Assembly: GCF_001548055.1 (NCBI RefSeq)
Contig: NZ_AP014724.1
Span: forward strand, 744,001-808,000
DNA: 64,000 nucleotides
DNA from: Sulfurospirillum cavolei
Lineage (GTDB): Bacteria; Campylobacterota; Campylobacteria; Campylobacterales; Sulfurospirillaceae
Direction of reading: 5' to 3'
Program-made: the position numbers and the translations under genes
Shown here: positions 17,213-25,670 of the stretch, piece by piece
How positions within the stretch are numbered: position 1 is the stretch's first letter
Layout: every line of letters begins with the position of its first letter
Notes under the pieces: generated by a model
The model's input: only the letters and a program-made list of their open reading frames with translations
Database searches by the model: none
What the model was told of the DNA's origin: nothing

Positions 17213-17289
17213 GCGCTCGTAGCTCAGCTGGATAGAGCATCGGTTTGCGGTACCGGAGGTCAGGGATTCGAATTCCTTCGGGCGCACCA
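17213..17289 (+). tRNA. tRNA-Arg(GCG)
   Basis: A 77-nt cloverleaf: acceptor GCGCTCG/CGGGCGC (one T-G pair), D arm GCTC/GAGC, anticodon stem TCGGT/ACCGG with loop TTGCGGT giving anticodon GCG at 17247-17249, and an encoded CCA. It reads CGC and, by wobble, CGU. Many bacteria read these with an inosine-modified ACG anticodon instead. Confidence 0.9.
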
Positions 17290-17345
17290 CTTCGTTTTTC
17301 ACCTCTTGATAGCGAACTTTTGGTTATCTCAAACACTTACATTAT

Positions 17346-17804
17346 TTAGAACGTCTCTTCAAATACCCTATATTTTGTTTTTTGTAATCCTAACTCTTCA
17401 TAAGCTTTTTGAGTCGTTTTATCGTCTTTGTGAACATAAAGTCGAATTCCGCAGACGTCGTAATGCTCTTTTGCGAGACTTTTGGCTTTATCTAACAATG
17501 CGTCGTGAATCTCTTTTTCATGCTCATGGTCGGTCACGAAAATACTTTGAATGCAATAATACGCTCCGTTGTTCCAATCGCTCCATTCTCTTGTGATCAT
17601 CGTCAATCCGACAATAGTTTGATTGACTTCCGCCATCAGGTAAAAACCGTTGTGAAATTTAGCAAAAACTTGATGGACGCCCTCGGTGGTCAATGCGAGC
17701 GAAACGTTTTTATTAACGGTTTCTTTAGCGAACAAAACGTTAAAAGCGGCAATTTCTTTGGCATCGTCGCGCGTTGCGATACGAACGATTAAGTTTTCTA
17801 ACAT
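17346..17804 (-). CDS. GNAT-family N-acetyltransferase
   Basis: 152 residues with the GNAT layout: an N-terminal IRIATRDDAKEIAAF, a central strand AEVNQTIVGLTMI, then YCIQSIFVTDHEHEKEIHDALL, where the acetyl-CoA pyrophosphate loop lies. The canonical Q/RxxGxG/A loop is degenerate, so activity is less certain. A C-terminal strand ends in a YEELGLQKTKYRVFEE-type tail, as in many amino- or polyamine acetyltransferases. It overlaps the end of murG by 7 bp on the same strand and is probably co-transcribed with it. The substrate is unknown. Confidence 0.8.
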   Translation of the reverse strand: MLENLIVRIATRDDAKEIAAFNVLFAKETVNKNVSLALTTEGVHQVFAKFHNGFYLMAEVNQTIVGLTMITREWSDWNNGAYYCIQSIFVTDHEHEKEIHDALLDKAKSLAKEHYDVCGIRLYVHKDDKTTQKAYEELGLQKTKYRVFEETF

Positions 17805-18832
17805 GTTGACTCCTTAGGTTGATTTTGCAGTATTGTATCGACAATCGCTTTAGCTCCGCCTTCATGAATTAACGCGGTCAGTTTTTGCGATAAAGAGGCA
17901 AGATCGCATGCCAAAATCATCTCAAATAGCTTTTGAGAATCGACGTGCGCTTGTTCCATCATCAGTGCGGCACCTTGATCGACCAATGTTTTGGCATTGT
18001 AATATTGGTGGTTGGCGGCGGCATGCGGGTAGGGAATAAAACAAGCAGGCAAAGAAACGGCGCAAAGTTCCCAAAGCGTGCTTGCACCCGATCGGCTGAT
18101 CGCAAAATCGGCACGTGAGAGCTTTTGGGCAATCTCTTTGGAAAAGTCGAATACGTCGGCGGGGATAGCGGTCTCGTCATAGAAACGTCGTATGCGTTCA
18201 AACTCTTTCGCTCCCGTTTGGTGGATAATTGCAATGCCTCTTTCATGGAAAAACGGGGCAAGCGTACATGCAAGTTCGTTAATAAACGTTGCGCCTTGAC
18301 TTCCGCCTAAAAAGATGACGGTTTTGAGTGTTTGACGCTGTTTACGGATCGCAAAAAACGCATCGCTTACGGGATAATCCGTCATAATTGCGTCATGTCG
18401 ATAAGAGTTAAAAAACGCTTTAGCAAACGGCTTGAGCAGTCGGTTGAGCTTTCCCTCTACGGCATTTTGCTCATGGATATAAAGCGGTAACCTTGCGATC
18501 AACGCACCGAAGGATGCCGGTGCCGCCGAATATCCGCCGACGGAAAAGACGGCACTTACGCCGTGTTGTTTAAAAAGACGTCTACATGTAAAGGCCAAAC
18601 GCACCGTCGTGAAAAGCGAACGAAGTTTGTGAATACCTTTTTTATTGACCACGCCTCTACTCTCCAAAAAGTACGTGCGCTCAAACGCATCGTCGCCTTC
18701 AAACCATGCACGGTCTTGCCCTGCGGTTGAACCGATATAAAGCGGTTTATGACCTCGTTTGAGTAACTCTTCTTTAATCGCCCGTGCGATGACCAAATGG
18801 CCACCCGTGCCGCCTCCGGTAATTGCAATCAT
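17798..18832 (-). CDS. murG: UDP-GlcNAc:lipid I N-acetylglucosaminyltransferase MurG
   Basis: 344 residues of the GT-B fold. Visible family motifs: GGTGGHL at the N-terminus (lipid I/phosphate loop), FSVGGYSAAP, HEQNAVEGKLNRLL, GGSQGA at the start of the second domain, and SRSGASTLWELCA near the UDP-GlcNAc site. MurG adds GlcNAc to lipid I to make lipid II at the cytoplasmic face of the inner membrane. The start overlaps the ftsW stop by ATGA. The next membrane steps (FtsW, then the class B PBP across the divergent promoter region) lie beside it, giving a local peptidoglycan cluster. Confidence 0.95.
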   Translation of the reverse strand: MIAITGGGTGGHLVIARAIKEELLKRGHKPLYIGSTAGQDRAWFEGDDAFERTYFLESRGVVNKKGIHKLRSLFTTVRLAFTCRRLFKQHGVSAVFSVGGYSAAPASFGALIARLPLYIHEQNAVEGKLNRLLKPFAKAFFNSYRHDAIMTDYPVSDAFFAIRKQRQTLKTVIFLGGSQGATFINELACTLAPFFHERGIAIIHQTGAKEFERIRRFYDETAIPADVFDFSKEIAQKLSRADFAISRSGASTLWELCAVSLPACFIPYPHAAANHQYYNAKTLVDQGAALMMEQAHVDSQKLFEMILACDLASLSQKLTALIHEGGAKAIVDTILQNQPKESTC

Positions 18833-19989
18833 AATTTTGCCTTTTTGCTGATCATTAACACCATTCCGATACCGACCGAGAGGGCTAAAATGGAGCTACC
18901 TCCGTAGCTGATAAAGGGAACGGAAATACCTTTAATCGGCGTGATCGAGGTAATGCCGTAGGCATTCATTAAAAATGAAAAAACGATCAAAAGACCGATA
19001 CCCAAAGAAAAAAGATAGTAGACTTTACTATGACTTCTGGAAGCGATTTTAAAGATACGGTAAATAATCGTCACAATGACGAGCGTTAAGAGCGTGACGC
19101 CTAAAGCTCCGACTTCTTCGGCGATTCCCGCAAGGGCAAAGTCGGTGTGCACTTCACTCAAATAGCCGAGCTTGAAAAGTCCGTTGCCGATACCTTCACC
19201 GAAAATACCGCCGTGTTTGATGGCATTGAGCGAGTGGGAAATTTGATAAGGCTCGGGTGCGTCTTCGACACGCAAAACGGATGCGATGCTTTCGGGAAAC
19301 ATTGAAAGAACCATGTTCTGAATCGTCGCCCACCATGTTTTGATTCTTAAAATACGGTGCGTTGAGCTAAAGATGGCGACTAAAAAAACGAAAATAGAAC
19401 CTAAAATCGCGAGCATAAAGAGTTGCGCGCTGGTGCCGGCGAAAAATGCCATCACGGCAAACGTCAAGGCAAGGACGACGACTTGCCCTAAATCGTTTTG
19501 CATAACGGCGATCAAATAAATGACCAAAACGAACATAGCGATATACGGCAAAATCAGTAACATCTCTTCTTTGAGGCTTTTTTTATCGTTGTTCAGTTTG
19601 CGTGCAAAACTCCACGCAAGGAAATAGACAAATCCGATTTTGAAAAACTCAACCGGAGCTAACGAAAAGCCCGGAAGACGAATCCACCGTTTCGCCCCGC
19701 CTGCGGAGGTGACGAGTGATTCGGGAAGGTAGTGCATGACGCCCATTAACAAGAGGCAACTTAAAAAAATCGTAAAGCCGATATGCATTAAGAACTTATC
19801 GGGATCGAGTTGCGAAAGCGACCACATGATAAAAATACACAGCATTCCTACGGCAAATTGGCGAATGAAAAAATGGTATTCGGAATAGTCGAAAAAAAGT
19901 GTCGTAAACACCGGTAGAGAGAGTGAAAAGACCATCCCTACAAAGAGTGCAAAAGCACAGAGTGAAAAAAGTATTTTATCGGTTTGCAT
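18829..19989 (-). CDS. ftsW: FtsW/RodA-type peptidoglycan glycosyltransferase
   Basis: 386 residues from the ATG at 19989 (MQTDKILFS). A longer frame begins 69 bp upstream but lacks a ribosome site and conserved sequence; AAAGAAAG precedes the chosen start. There are about ten membrane helices. The SEDS signature is seen as ENDLGQ-like MQNDLGQVVVLA, GLFKLGYLSEVHTDFALAGI and the C-terminal PFISYGGSSILALSVGIGM. SEDS proteins polymerise lipid II together with a class B PBP. FtsW (division) is chosen over RodA because murG follows; the motifs alone do not decide it. Confidence 0.9.
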   Translation of the reverse strand: MQTDKILFSLCAFALFVGMVFSLSLPVFTTLFFDYSEYHFFIRQFAVGMLCIFIMWSLSQLDPDKFLMHIGFTIFLSCLLLMGVMHYLPESLVTSAGGAKRWIRLPGFSLAPVEFFKIGFVYFLAWSFARKLNNDKKSLKEEMLLILPYIAMFVLVIYLIAVMQNDLGQVVVLALTFAVMAFFAGTSAQLFMLAILGSIFVFLVAIFSSTHRILRIKTWWATIQNMVLSMFPESIASVLRVEDAPEPYQISHSLNAIKHGGIFGEGIGNGLFKLGYLSEVHTDFALAGIAEEVGALGVTLLTLVIVTIIYRIFKIASRSHSKVYYLFSLGIGLLIVFSFLMNAYGITSITPIKGISVPFISYGGSSILALSVGIGMVLMISKKAKL

Positions 19990-20063
19990 GCTTTCTTTGT
20001 GTATAATTAGATTTTGATCTATTCTACACAAAAATAGATTAAAGCTTGGTTGAAGCATATTTT

Positions 20064-20077
20064 GGAATAAAAATTGC
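20064..20077 (+). promoter_or_regulatory. Sigma54 (RpoN) promoter of the flgB operon
   Basis: TTGGAATAAAAATTGCTTG has GG at 20064-20065 and GC at 20076-20077 with exactly ten bases between, the invariant -24/-12 spacing. It lies 34 bp before flgB. In Campylobacterota, rod and hook genes are RpoN-dependent and are activated by FlgR. Confidence 0.8.
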
Positions 20078-20110
20078 TTGCATAAGGCAAGATTCGAGAA
20101 AGGGTAACAA

Positions 20111-20548
20111 ATGGGATTTGAGATCAGTAAATCAAACGCTTTGATGGTCGAAGGCTTAAACGCAAGAGCCTTGCGTCAAGATTTGATTTCAAGCAATATC
20201 GCCAATATCGATACCCCTTTTTATAAATCGAGAGACGTTGATTTTGAGACGGCTTTGATCGAAAAAACCAAAGAGATTTACGGTGCGGGCGAGACAGGAA
20301 ACGCAACATTGGAAATGGCGCAAACCGACATGTCGCATTTAAGCGGAGATAAAAGTTTTGATACTTCCAAAGCGACGATTTACCTCAGAGACGGGCATAC
20401 GGCACGCAATGACGGTAATACCGTTGATTTGGACGTCGAGACTTCCGAGCTCGGTAAAAATGCGATGATGTTTAACGCACTCACGTCGGCGTTGCAAAAA
20501 AACGGTGCTATTTTTAAAAGCGTCATCGAATATTCGTCTAAACTATAA
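20111..20548 (+). CDS. flgB: Flagellar basal-body rod protein FlgB
   Basis: 145 residues. The N-terminal region contains ARALRQDLISSNIANIDTP, the conserved rod/hook protein motif (xxSxNIANxxTPxYK), and the C-terminus is a heptad helix that packs in the rod core. FlgB forms part of the proximal rod after export by the flagellar type III system; no signal peptide is present. First gene of flgB-flgC-fliE under the sigma54 promoter. Confidence 0.95.
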   Translation: MGFEISKSNALMVEGLNARALRQDLISSNIANIDTPFYKSRDVDFETALIEKTKEIYGAGETGNATLEMAQTDMSHLSGDKSFDTSKATIYLRDGHTARNDGNTVDLDVETSELGKNAMMFNALTSALQKNGAIFKSVIEYSSKL

Positions 20549-20558
20549 GGATTGAGCT

Positions 20559-21053
20559 ATGGCATACTTGAGCAGTTTCGATATTAGCAGCTACGGACTT
20601 TCCGCGCAACGCTTCCGTATGGAAGTGATCAGCTCCAATATCGCCAACGCCAATACCACGCGAACAAGCGAGGGCGGTCCTTACCAACGTCGCGACGTCG
20701 TCTTTAAAGCGACGGATTTCAATCAAACGCTCAATGACAAACTGGCGAGCCAAAATAACCTCTTAAGTTATGAAAATCCCTTAGACGATCCGTTCTTGCA
20801 AGAGAATGCCAATCCTGCTATAATGAGCGTTGCCGTGGATAAGGTGGTACGCGACGAGAGCGAGTTCCGCTACAAATACGACCCGACGCATCCGGACGCC
20901 AACGAGGAAGGATACGTGGCATATCCGAATATTAATCCCGTCATCGAGATGTCCAATCTCATCGAAGCGACCCGTGCGTATCAAGCCAACGTTTCGGCGT
21001 TTCAAAGTGCTAAATCCATCGCTCAAAATGCGATAGATCTTTTAAAAGGATAA
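20559..21053 (+). CDS. flgC: Flagellar basal-body rod protein FlgC
   Basis: 164 residues. N-terminal LSAQRFRMEVISSNIANANT and C-terminal MSNLIEATRAYQANVSAFQS are both diagnostic for the FlgC family; the terminal helices form the coiled-coil rod core. Ten bases separate it from flgB. Confidence 0.95.
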   Translation: MAYLSSFDISSYGLSAQRFRMEVISSNIANANTTRTSEGGPYQRRDVVFKATDFNQTLNDKLASQNNLLSYENPLDDPFLQENANPAIMSVAVDKVVRDESEFRYKYDPTHPDANEEGYVAYPNINPVIEMSNLIEATRAYQANVSAFQSAKSIAQNAIDLLKG

Positions 21054-21058
21054 GCTAA

Positions 21059-21355
21059 ATGCCTAGTAGCATTGATAAACTTTCATCACTCAATACCTTG
21101 CTCTCAACCGGTGACAAAAGTGATGTTAAAAGCGGTGACGATTTTTCAAAGATTTTAGAACAATCGATTGCCGAAATTAACGATTCGCAGGTCAAAGGCG
21201 ATCGTGCTATGGCGGATATTGCAACCGGTGAAGTCAAAGATTTGCATCAAGCCGCTATTGCTATCAATAAAGCCGAAACAAGTATGAAACTAATGCTAGA
21301 GATTCGCAATAAAGCCCTTAGTGCTTATAAAGAGATCTCTAAAACTCAAATTTAA
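21059..21355 (+). CDS. fliE: Flagellar hook-basal body complex protein FliE
   Basis: 98 residues. The C-terminal half (DLHQAAIAINKAETSMKLML, then EIRNKALSAYKEISKTQI) is the conserved FliE region that links the MS ring to the rod. It starts 5 bp after flgC. The next gene, a penicillin-binding protein, follows by 14 bp, so rod assembly and a cell-wall enzyme share a transcript, an order also found in Campylobacter. Confidence 0.95.
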   Translation: MPSSIDKLSSLNTLLSTGDKSDVKSGDDFSKILEQSIAEINDSQVKGDRAMADIATGEVKDLHQAAIAINKAETSMKLMLEIRNKALSAYKEISKTQI

Positions 21356-21369
21356 CTTTTTGCCTTTGC

Positions 21370-23151
21370 ATGGAACCCTCAGATACTAAAAAAATTAAAA
21401 TTCTCTTCTTATTCGTCGTCGTACTTTTAGGGTTTATGATCTTTTTGGGAACCCTTTTTTATTGGGCTACCATCGAACGACGATTGCCTCGTTTGGAACA
21501 CAGCGAAGTCAACCATGCATTGCGCGGTAATATCGTGAGTGCGGACGGTTTTAAAATTGCAACAAGCCAACAACTCTACAAAGCCATCGTCGACACGCGC
21601 AATATCGATCCTAAAAAGCTAGACCTTTTCGTGCGTTTGTATTCGCTTTACAGCGGAGACGATCCTAAAGCGGTCGCCGCGACGCTTGGTTCCAATTCCG
21701 GCAGTACGGTGTTATCGTATCGTATCGATTCAAAAACGGCCAAATACCTGCAAGAACTTTCACGAAAGCTCTACAAGCTCGGTGTTTTTAAAAGTTATGA
21801 AGACCCCAAAACGGGCGTAGCGTTTTTGCACGGACTGAGCGTGGTCGAAAGCGGCGAAGACAGGCTTTATCCGGCGGTGGATTCGCTGACGCCGATTGTC
21901 GGCTACGTACGTAAAGTCGAGCAAAAAAACATCACGAAAACGACCGGCGTTAAAGGTATCGAGCGCTACTATGAAGACAAGCTCTCTTCGGTACAAGACT
22001 CGTTGGTCTACGGTTTTCGCGATATCGCCAATACGGTTATTTTGGACGGAAATAGCGTCTCTTCACGCCGCTTTGACGGTTACGACGTGCATCTGACGAT
22101 CTCGTTAAAAATGCAAAAAATTATCGAAAGCGTCTTGGATCAATATCAAAAAAACTTAGAAGCCAAAGAGATTATCGTGGGTATCTTAAACAGCGACACG
22201 GCCGAATTCGTTGCGTTGGCGTCGAGCAATCGTTTCAATCCCGATCTGATCGAGAAAAAAGATTACGGTTCTTTGAACGTATCGGCGATCGAGTATATTT
22301 ACGAACCCGGTTCGGTTTTGAAAAGCATTACGTTTGCGCTATTGCTTAAAGCAAATAAAGTCAATCCCTACGATATCGTGAACGTGTACGGCGGAAGTTA
22401 TAAACTCGGTACGAAAGTCATTAAAGATACGCACAAGGCGGACAAACTGACCGCCGAAGATATTATCGTCTATTCCAGTAACGTCGGAACGGCGCAAATT
22501 GCTCAAAAACTCGATGCAATGGAGTTTTACCAAGGACTCAAAGATTTTGGGTTTTCGGTGCGAAGCGGCGTGGATTTGCCTTTTGAAAATCCGGGGATTA
22601 TTCCTACGATCAACCGCTTCAATTCTCCGATTTACAAAGCTACGGTCGGATACGGATACGGTATGAACGCGACTTTTATGCAAGTGATTCGCGCGTACAA
22701 CGTTTTCAATAACAACGGACGTATTTTAACGCCGATGTTGGTTAAAAAGTTGGTTTCGCCTATCGGGCAAGAACTGTTTCCCGAAAAAAGCCCCGAAAAT
22801 CAAATTATCCCCGTTTCGGTGGCGAAACGAATGCAAAAGATTTTAATTAAAGTCGTTCAACAAGGTACGGGAACGGGTGCCAAAATCGAAGGACTCGAAA
22901 TCGGCGGTAAAACCGGTACGGCACATATCGCGGAGGACGGAGAATACGTTCGAAGTTATAACGGCTCGTTTTTCGGCTTTGCCAACGATAAAAAAAATCG
23001 CTACACGATCGGCGTCTTAGTTCGCGAAGCCAAAAAACGACAAGCGTATTTTGCGGCGCAAAGCGCGGTTCCCGTTTTTAAAGAAGTGGTCGAAAAGCTT
23101 GTTGAAAACGGCTACCTTACTCCTTCAAGCGATCTTGTACCCAGCAACTAA
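21370..23151 (+). CDS. pbpB: Class B penicillin-binding protein (FtsI/PBP2-type transpeptidase)
   Basis: 593 residues: a short cytoplasmic tail, one membrane helix (about residues 10-32), a PBP dimer domain beginning LRGNIVSADG, then the transpeptidase. Active-site motifs are SVLK (serine near residue 315, in YEPGSVLKS), SSN near 368 and KTGT near 514. It cross-links peptidoglycan in the periplasm together with a SEDS partner such as the ftsW product encoded divergently. No PASTA domain is visible. The last 35 bp overlap the convergent hemH. Confidence 0.92.
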   Translation: MEPSDTKKIKILFLFVVVLLGFMIFLGTLFYWATIERRLPRLEHSEVNHALRGNIVSADGFKIATSQQLYKAIVDTRNIDPKKLDLFVRLYSLYSGDDPKAVAATLGSNSGSTVLSYRIDSKTAKYLQELSRKLYKLGVFKSYEDPKTGVAFLHGLSVVESGEDRLYPAVDSLTPIVGYVRKVEQKNITKTTGVKGIERYYEDKLSSVQDSLVYGFRDIANTVILDGNSVSSRRFDGYDVHLTISLKMQKIIESVLDQYQKNLEAKEIIVGILNSDTAEFVALASSNRFNPDLIEKKDYGSLNVSAIEYIYEPGSVLKSITFALLLKANKVNPYDIVNVYGGSYKLGTKVIKDTHKADKLTAEDIIVYSSNVGTAQIAQKLDAMEFYQGLKDFGFSVRSGVDLPFENPGIIPTINRFNSPIYKATVGYGYGMNATFMQVIRAYNVFNNNGRILTPMLVKKLVSPIGQELFPEKSPENQIIPVSVAKRMQKILIKVVQQGTGTGAKIEGLEIGGKTGTAHIAEDGEYVRSYNGSFFGFANDKKNRYTIGVLVREAKKRQAYFAAQSAVPVFKEVVEKLVENGYLTPSSDLVPSN

Positions 23152-24067
23152 TCGCTTCAACGAAACCATCATCGTCGTTGGGGCATTGTGCCACAAGGTA
23201 GCGCTCAAATCCTAATTCGTGCGCAAGATGCGCATACTCTATGCTCAGTTCAAACTCCGTTTCGGAATTGTCGATCGTAAATGAAATGGGCACGATAAGT
23301 GCGTTTTTATTCTCCAGCGTTTTGAGCTTCTCTTCTAAAGAAGGCTCTAACCATTTAACCGGTCCTAGTTTGGACTGATACGCCAGATGCACCGCTTTAA
23401 AGTGAAGCTTTTCTGCTTCCAAAAGTTTTTCCATCGCTTTTACATGTAACGTAATTTCTTTCTCATACGGATCGCCACTCGCAACGATTTTTTGCGGCAA
23501 AGAGTGCGCCGAGAAGATCAGCTCCATCTGTGTTGGGTCATTTTCGGCAAGTGCTTCTTTGATCTTTTTGAGCAAAAGGCGGTTGTAGCGTTCGTTTTCA
23601 TAAAAGTGGTCGATCACGCGTATTTTAGCACCCAATCCCAACGCTTTTGCCGTTTTCATGAAATCTTCTACCGAAGATTTGGTCGTCGTGGTCGAGTAGT
23701 GTGGATACAAAGGCAACAAGATAACTTCCTCTATTCCTTGTGCTTGAAGCTCGCGGATCACTTCATCGCAAAAAGGCGGCGTATAGCGCATCGCGAAAGT
23801 TACATGTAAAGAGGGAAGGGCACTTTGCAGTTTTGAAACGAGTTGTTTGGTATAGCCCACCAAAGGCGATTTGCCGCCTAATTTGGCGTAGTTGGCTTGT
23901 GCCGTTTTCGTGCGAGAGGTCGTGATCATAAACGCGATCAAACGGCGTAAGAGAGAGCTTTTAACGGTGATAATATTGGCATCGTTGAACATGTTGGATA
24001 AAAAGAGTTTGACTTCATCAAGATTGTTTGGACCTCCCATGTTCAGAAGTACCAGTGCTTTTTTCAT
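23117..24067 (-). CDS. hemH: Ferrochelatase
   Basis: 316 residues. It starts KALVLLNMGGPNNLDEVKLF, the ferrochelatase N-terminus. Later motifs are LLPLYPHYSTTT, the catalytic-site FSAHSLPQKIV with its His, and the PISFTIDNSETEFE region carrying the acidic metal-path residues. It inserts Fe2+ into protoporphyrin IX, the last step of protohaem synthesis, at the inner membrane. Two TTACATGTAA words lie inside the gene. The 3' end overlaps the penicillin-binding protein gene tail to tail. Confidence 0.94.
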   Translation of the reverse strand: MKKALVLLNMGGPNNLDEVKLFLSNMFNDANIITVKSSLLRRLIAFMITTSRTKTAQANYAKLGGKSPLVGYTKQLVSKLQSALPSLHVTFAMRYTPPFCDEVIRELQAQGIEEVILLPLYPHYSTTTTKSSVEDFMKTAKALGLGAKIRVIDHFYENERYNRLLLKKIKEALAENDPTQMELIFSAHSLPQKIVASGDPYEKEITLHVKAMEKLLEAEKLHFKAVHLAYQSKLGPVKWLEPSLEEKLKTLENKNALIVPISFTIDNSETEFELSIEYAHLAHELGFERYLVAQCPNDDDGFVEAISCWVQDRLKE

Positions 24068-24205
24068 TCTAAAACCTTTGCGTAAGATAATCTCTATTGT
24101 ACATGTAAGATGCTAAAGAGTGCTTTACATGTCAAAAGTGCTGAAACGATTAAGCGGTGCTGTGGTATGTTTTGAAAGAGTGTTTCCAAAGACGAGGATA
24201 AATCG

Positions 24206-24691
24206 ATGAAAAAATATATAGCAACTTTCCTTGGTTGCGCGCTAAACGTAGCGGCAGAATGTTCCTTTCCCGCAAATACTTTGATCGCCACCGCGGACGA
24301 AGTGCGCGACACAAAAACAGGACTCATTTGGAAACGCTGTGCCCTTGGGCAAACGTGGCAGAAAAACAGAGGATGTGTGGGTGAGGTCGAGCTGATGCGG
24401 CGCGTGGAAGTTGATGAAAAAGTACGCTCGCTTGGCGAAAAATGGCGTTTACCAACGGTCGATGAACTGCTGACCCTAGTCGATGCTCGCTGTCAAAATC
24501 CCGTGATCAACACAAAGATTTTCGGCAAGGTGGTCGATGTGACGGGCGAGGGGGCAAACTACCTCACTGCGTCCGTCTACCTTGAGGGCGATGAGGTCAT
24601 ACCGACACTTTTTTACACGATTGATCTCTTAAACGGAGGTGTTGACGCGCACACCAAAGGCTTTGTGGGAGCCGTGCGGTTGGTGCGTTAG
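24206..24691 (+). CDS. Exported DUF1566-type protein
   Basis: 161 residues: a signal peptide (MKKYIATFLGCALNVAAEC), then a compact domain with VRDTKTGLIWKRC, EKWRLPTVDELLTLVD and a C-terminal FVGAVRLVR. These are the hallmarks of the DUF1566 (Lcl C-terminal) fold, related to formylglycine-generating/lectin-like folds and found in secreted proteins of unknown role. Four mature-part Cys could form disulfides. A monocistronic unit; the stop overlaps the next gene's stop by 4 bp. Confidence 0.7.
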   Translation: MKKYIATFLGCALNVAAECSFPANTLIATADEVRDTKTGLIWKRCALGQTWQKNRGCVGEVELMRRVEVDEKVRSLGEKWRLPTVDELLTLVDARCQNPVINTKIFGKVVDVTGEGANYLTASVYLEGDEVIPTLFYTIDLLNGGVDAHTKGFVGAVRLVR

Positions 24692-24852
24692 AGCTTTTTA
24701 AGGGGCACACCATGGCATAAATGCTTTTCATCTTTTGCCACACGCGCGCATTTTTCGCAGATAAACTTGGGTTTGGAGACGATCTTGACGATCTTTTTGG
24801 CATACGCTTTCACGTCGTCTTTTTTCAGAGAACAGAGTTTTTTGATTTTCAT
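24688..24852 (-). CDS. Small Cys-containing basic protein, function unknown
   Basis: 54 residues from the ATG at 24852, preceded by AAAGGCG. A longer frame of 83 residues exists but its extra part overlaps the neighbouring gene and looks non-coding. The protein is lysine-rich, with CEKCARVAKDEKHLCHG: a CxxC plus a Cys-His group that could bind one zinc ion. No family recognised. It probably shares a transcript with the 186-residue gene upstream. Confidence 0.6.
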   Translation of the reverse strand: MKIKKLCSLKKDDVKAYAKKIVKIVSKPKFICEKCARVAKDEKHLCHGVPLKKL

Positions 24853-24904
24853 GCTACGCCTTTTTTTGACATGTAAAAGTGTAGCATGAAATAAGGCAGT
24901 ATGC

Positions 24905-25465
24905 TTAAACCGCACCCATGATTTTTTTGGAGCTCTCACCTTTGTGGCTTAACACCTCTTCAAAACTCATCGCCGTAGCAGTGCAGTCAGAGCCTAAAAG
25001 AGCTTCGTAAAGTGCTTCGATCTTCTCGGCATTGTCCATTTTTTTGAGTTCACCTTTCTCTAAGTTGGAGAGGTCTAAAAGCTCGTTCCAAACGGAGCTT
25101 TCCGCAAGCGAGTAGGCATTGAAAGTAACGCCCTCATACGTAAACGTACCGTTTTTATCCAAGTCGGTGACGTAGAGAACGACCAAAGTCGCGGGTGTAA
25201 AAAATGCTTTGTACTTTTCGAAAAAAGGCTCAAAATGCGCAATACTTTCAAGTTCGCATGCAAAAAATTTAATACTCGCATCGTCGGCTACGACCAAAAC
25301 TTGTTTCGCTTGAATTTTCGGCGGCAAAACTCTATCGGCAGAGAGCTGCTTCCCCGCTTCGATAATTAAAGCACCTCGGTAACCGACCAGTCCTTGCCCC
25401 AATTCTCCGCTAAAAGAGGGCTGCCACGCAAGATTGTTCTCTTTAATATACGCTACGATCGACAT
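24905..25465 (-). CDS. Hypothetical cytoplasmic protein
   Basis: 186 residues, no signal peptide or membrane segment. A repeated alpha/beta pattern (KQVLVVADDASIKFFACE, then ATLVVLYVTDLDKNGTF) suggests a soluble globular protein. I recognise no family. AGGAAACATC before the ATG is a good ribosome site. Confidence 0.6.
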   Translation of the reverse strand: MSIVAYIKENNLAWQPSFSGELGQGLVGYRGALIIEAGKQLSADRVLPPKIQAKQVLVVADDASIKFFACELESIAHFEPFFEKYKAFFTPATLVVLYVTDLDKNGTFTYEGVTFNAYSLAESSVWNELLDLSNLEKGELKKMDNAEKIEALYEALLGSDCTATAMSFEEVLSHKGESSKKIMGAV

Positions 25466-25635
25466 GATGTTTCCTTTTTGTGTGATAAAAAGGCTTATAC
25501 AAGAACTATTCCACGAAGTGTGAAGCGGCAGAGTAAGGTACTTTTGAAATAATGTAATAATAAAAACGCTGTATAAAGATTAGAACAAATACTCTTAAAA
25601 TTGATCTACATGTCAACCCTTAAACCCAATTTCTG

Positions 25636-25641
25636 TATAAT
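25636..25641 (+). promoter_or_regulatory. -10 box for the GH17 gene
   Basis: TGTATAAT, a near-consensus -10 directly preceded by TG, lies 30 bp before the start codon, followed by TAGGGAG as ribosome site. Confidence 0.5.
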
Positions 25642-25670
25642 CGCGCCATTTTAGTAGGGAGTATTGTTTT

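Noticed and set aside
19990-20058. A 23-codon N-terminal extension of FtsW
   Set aside because: The extension is not FtsW-like, would run over the promoter gap shared with flgB, and the ATG at 19989 has a better ribosome site.
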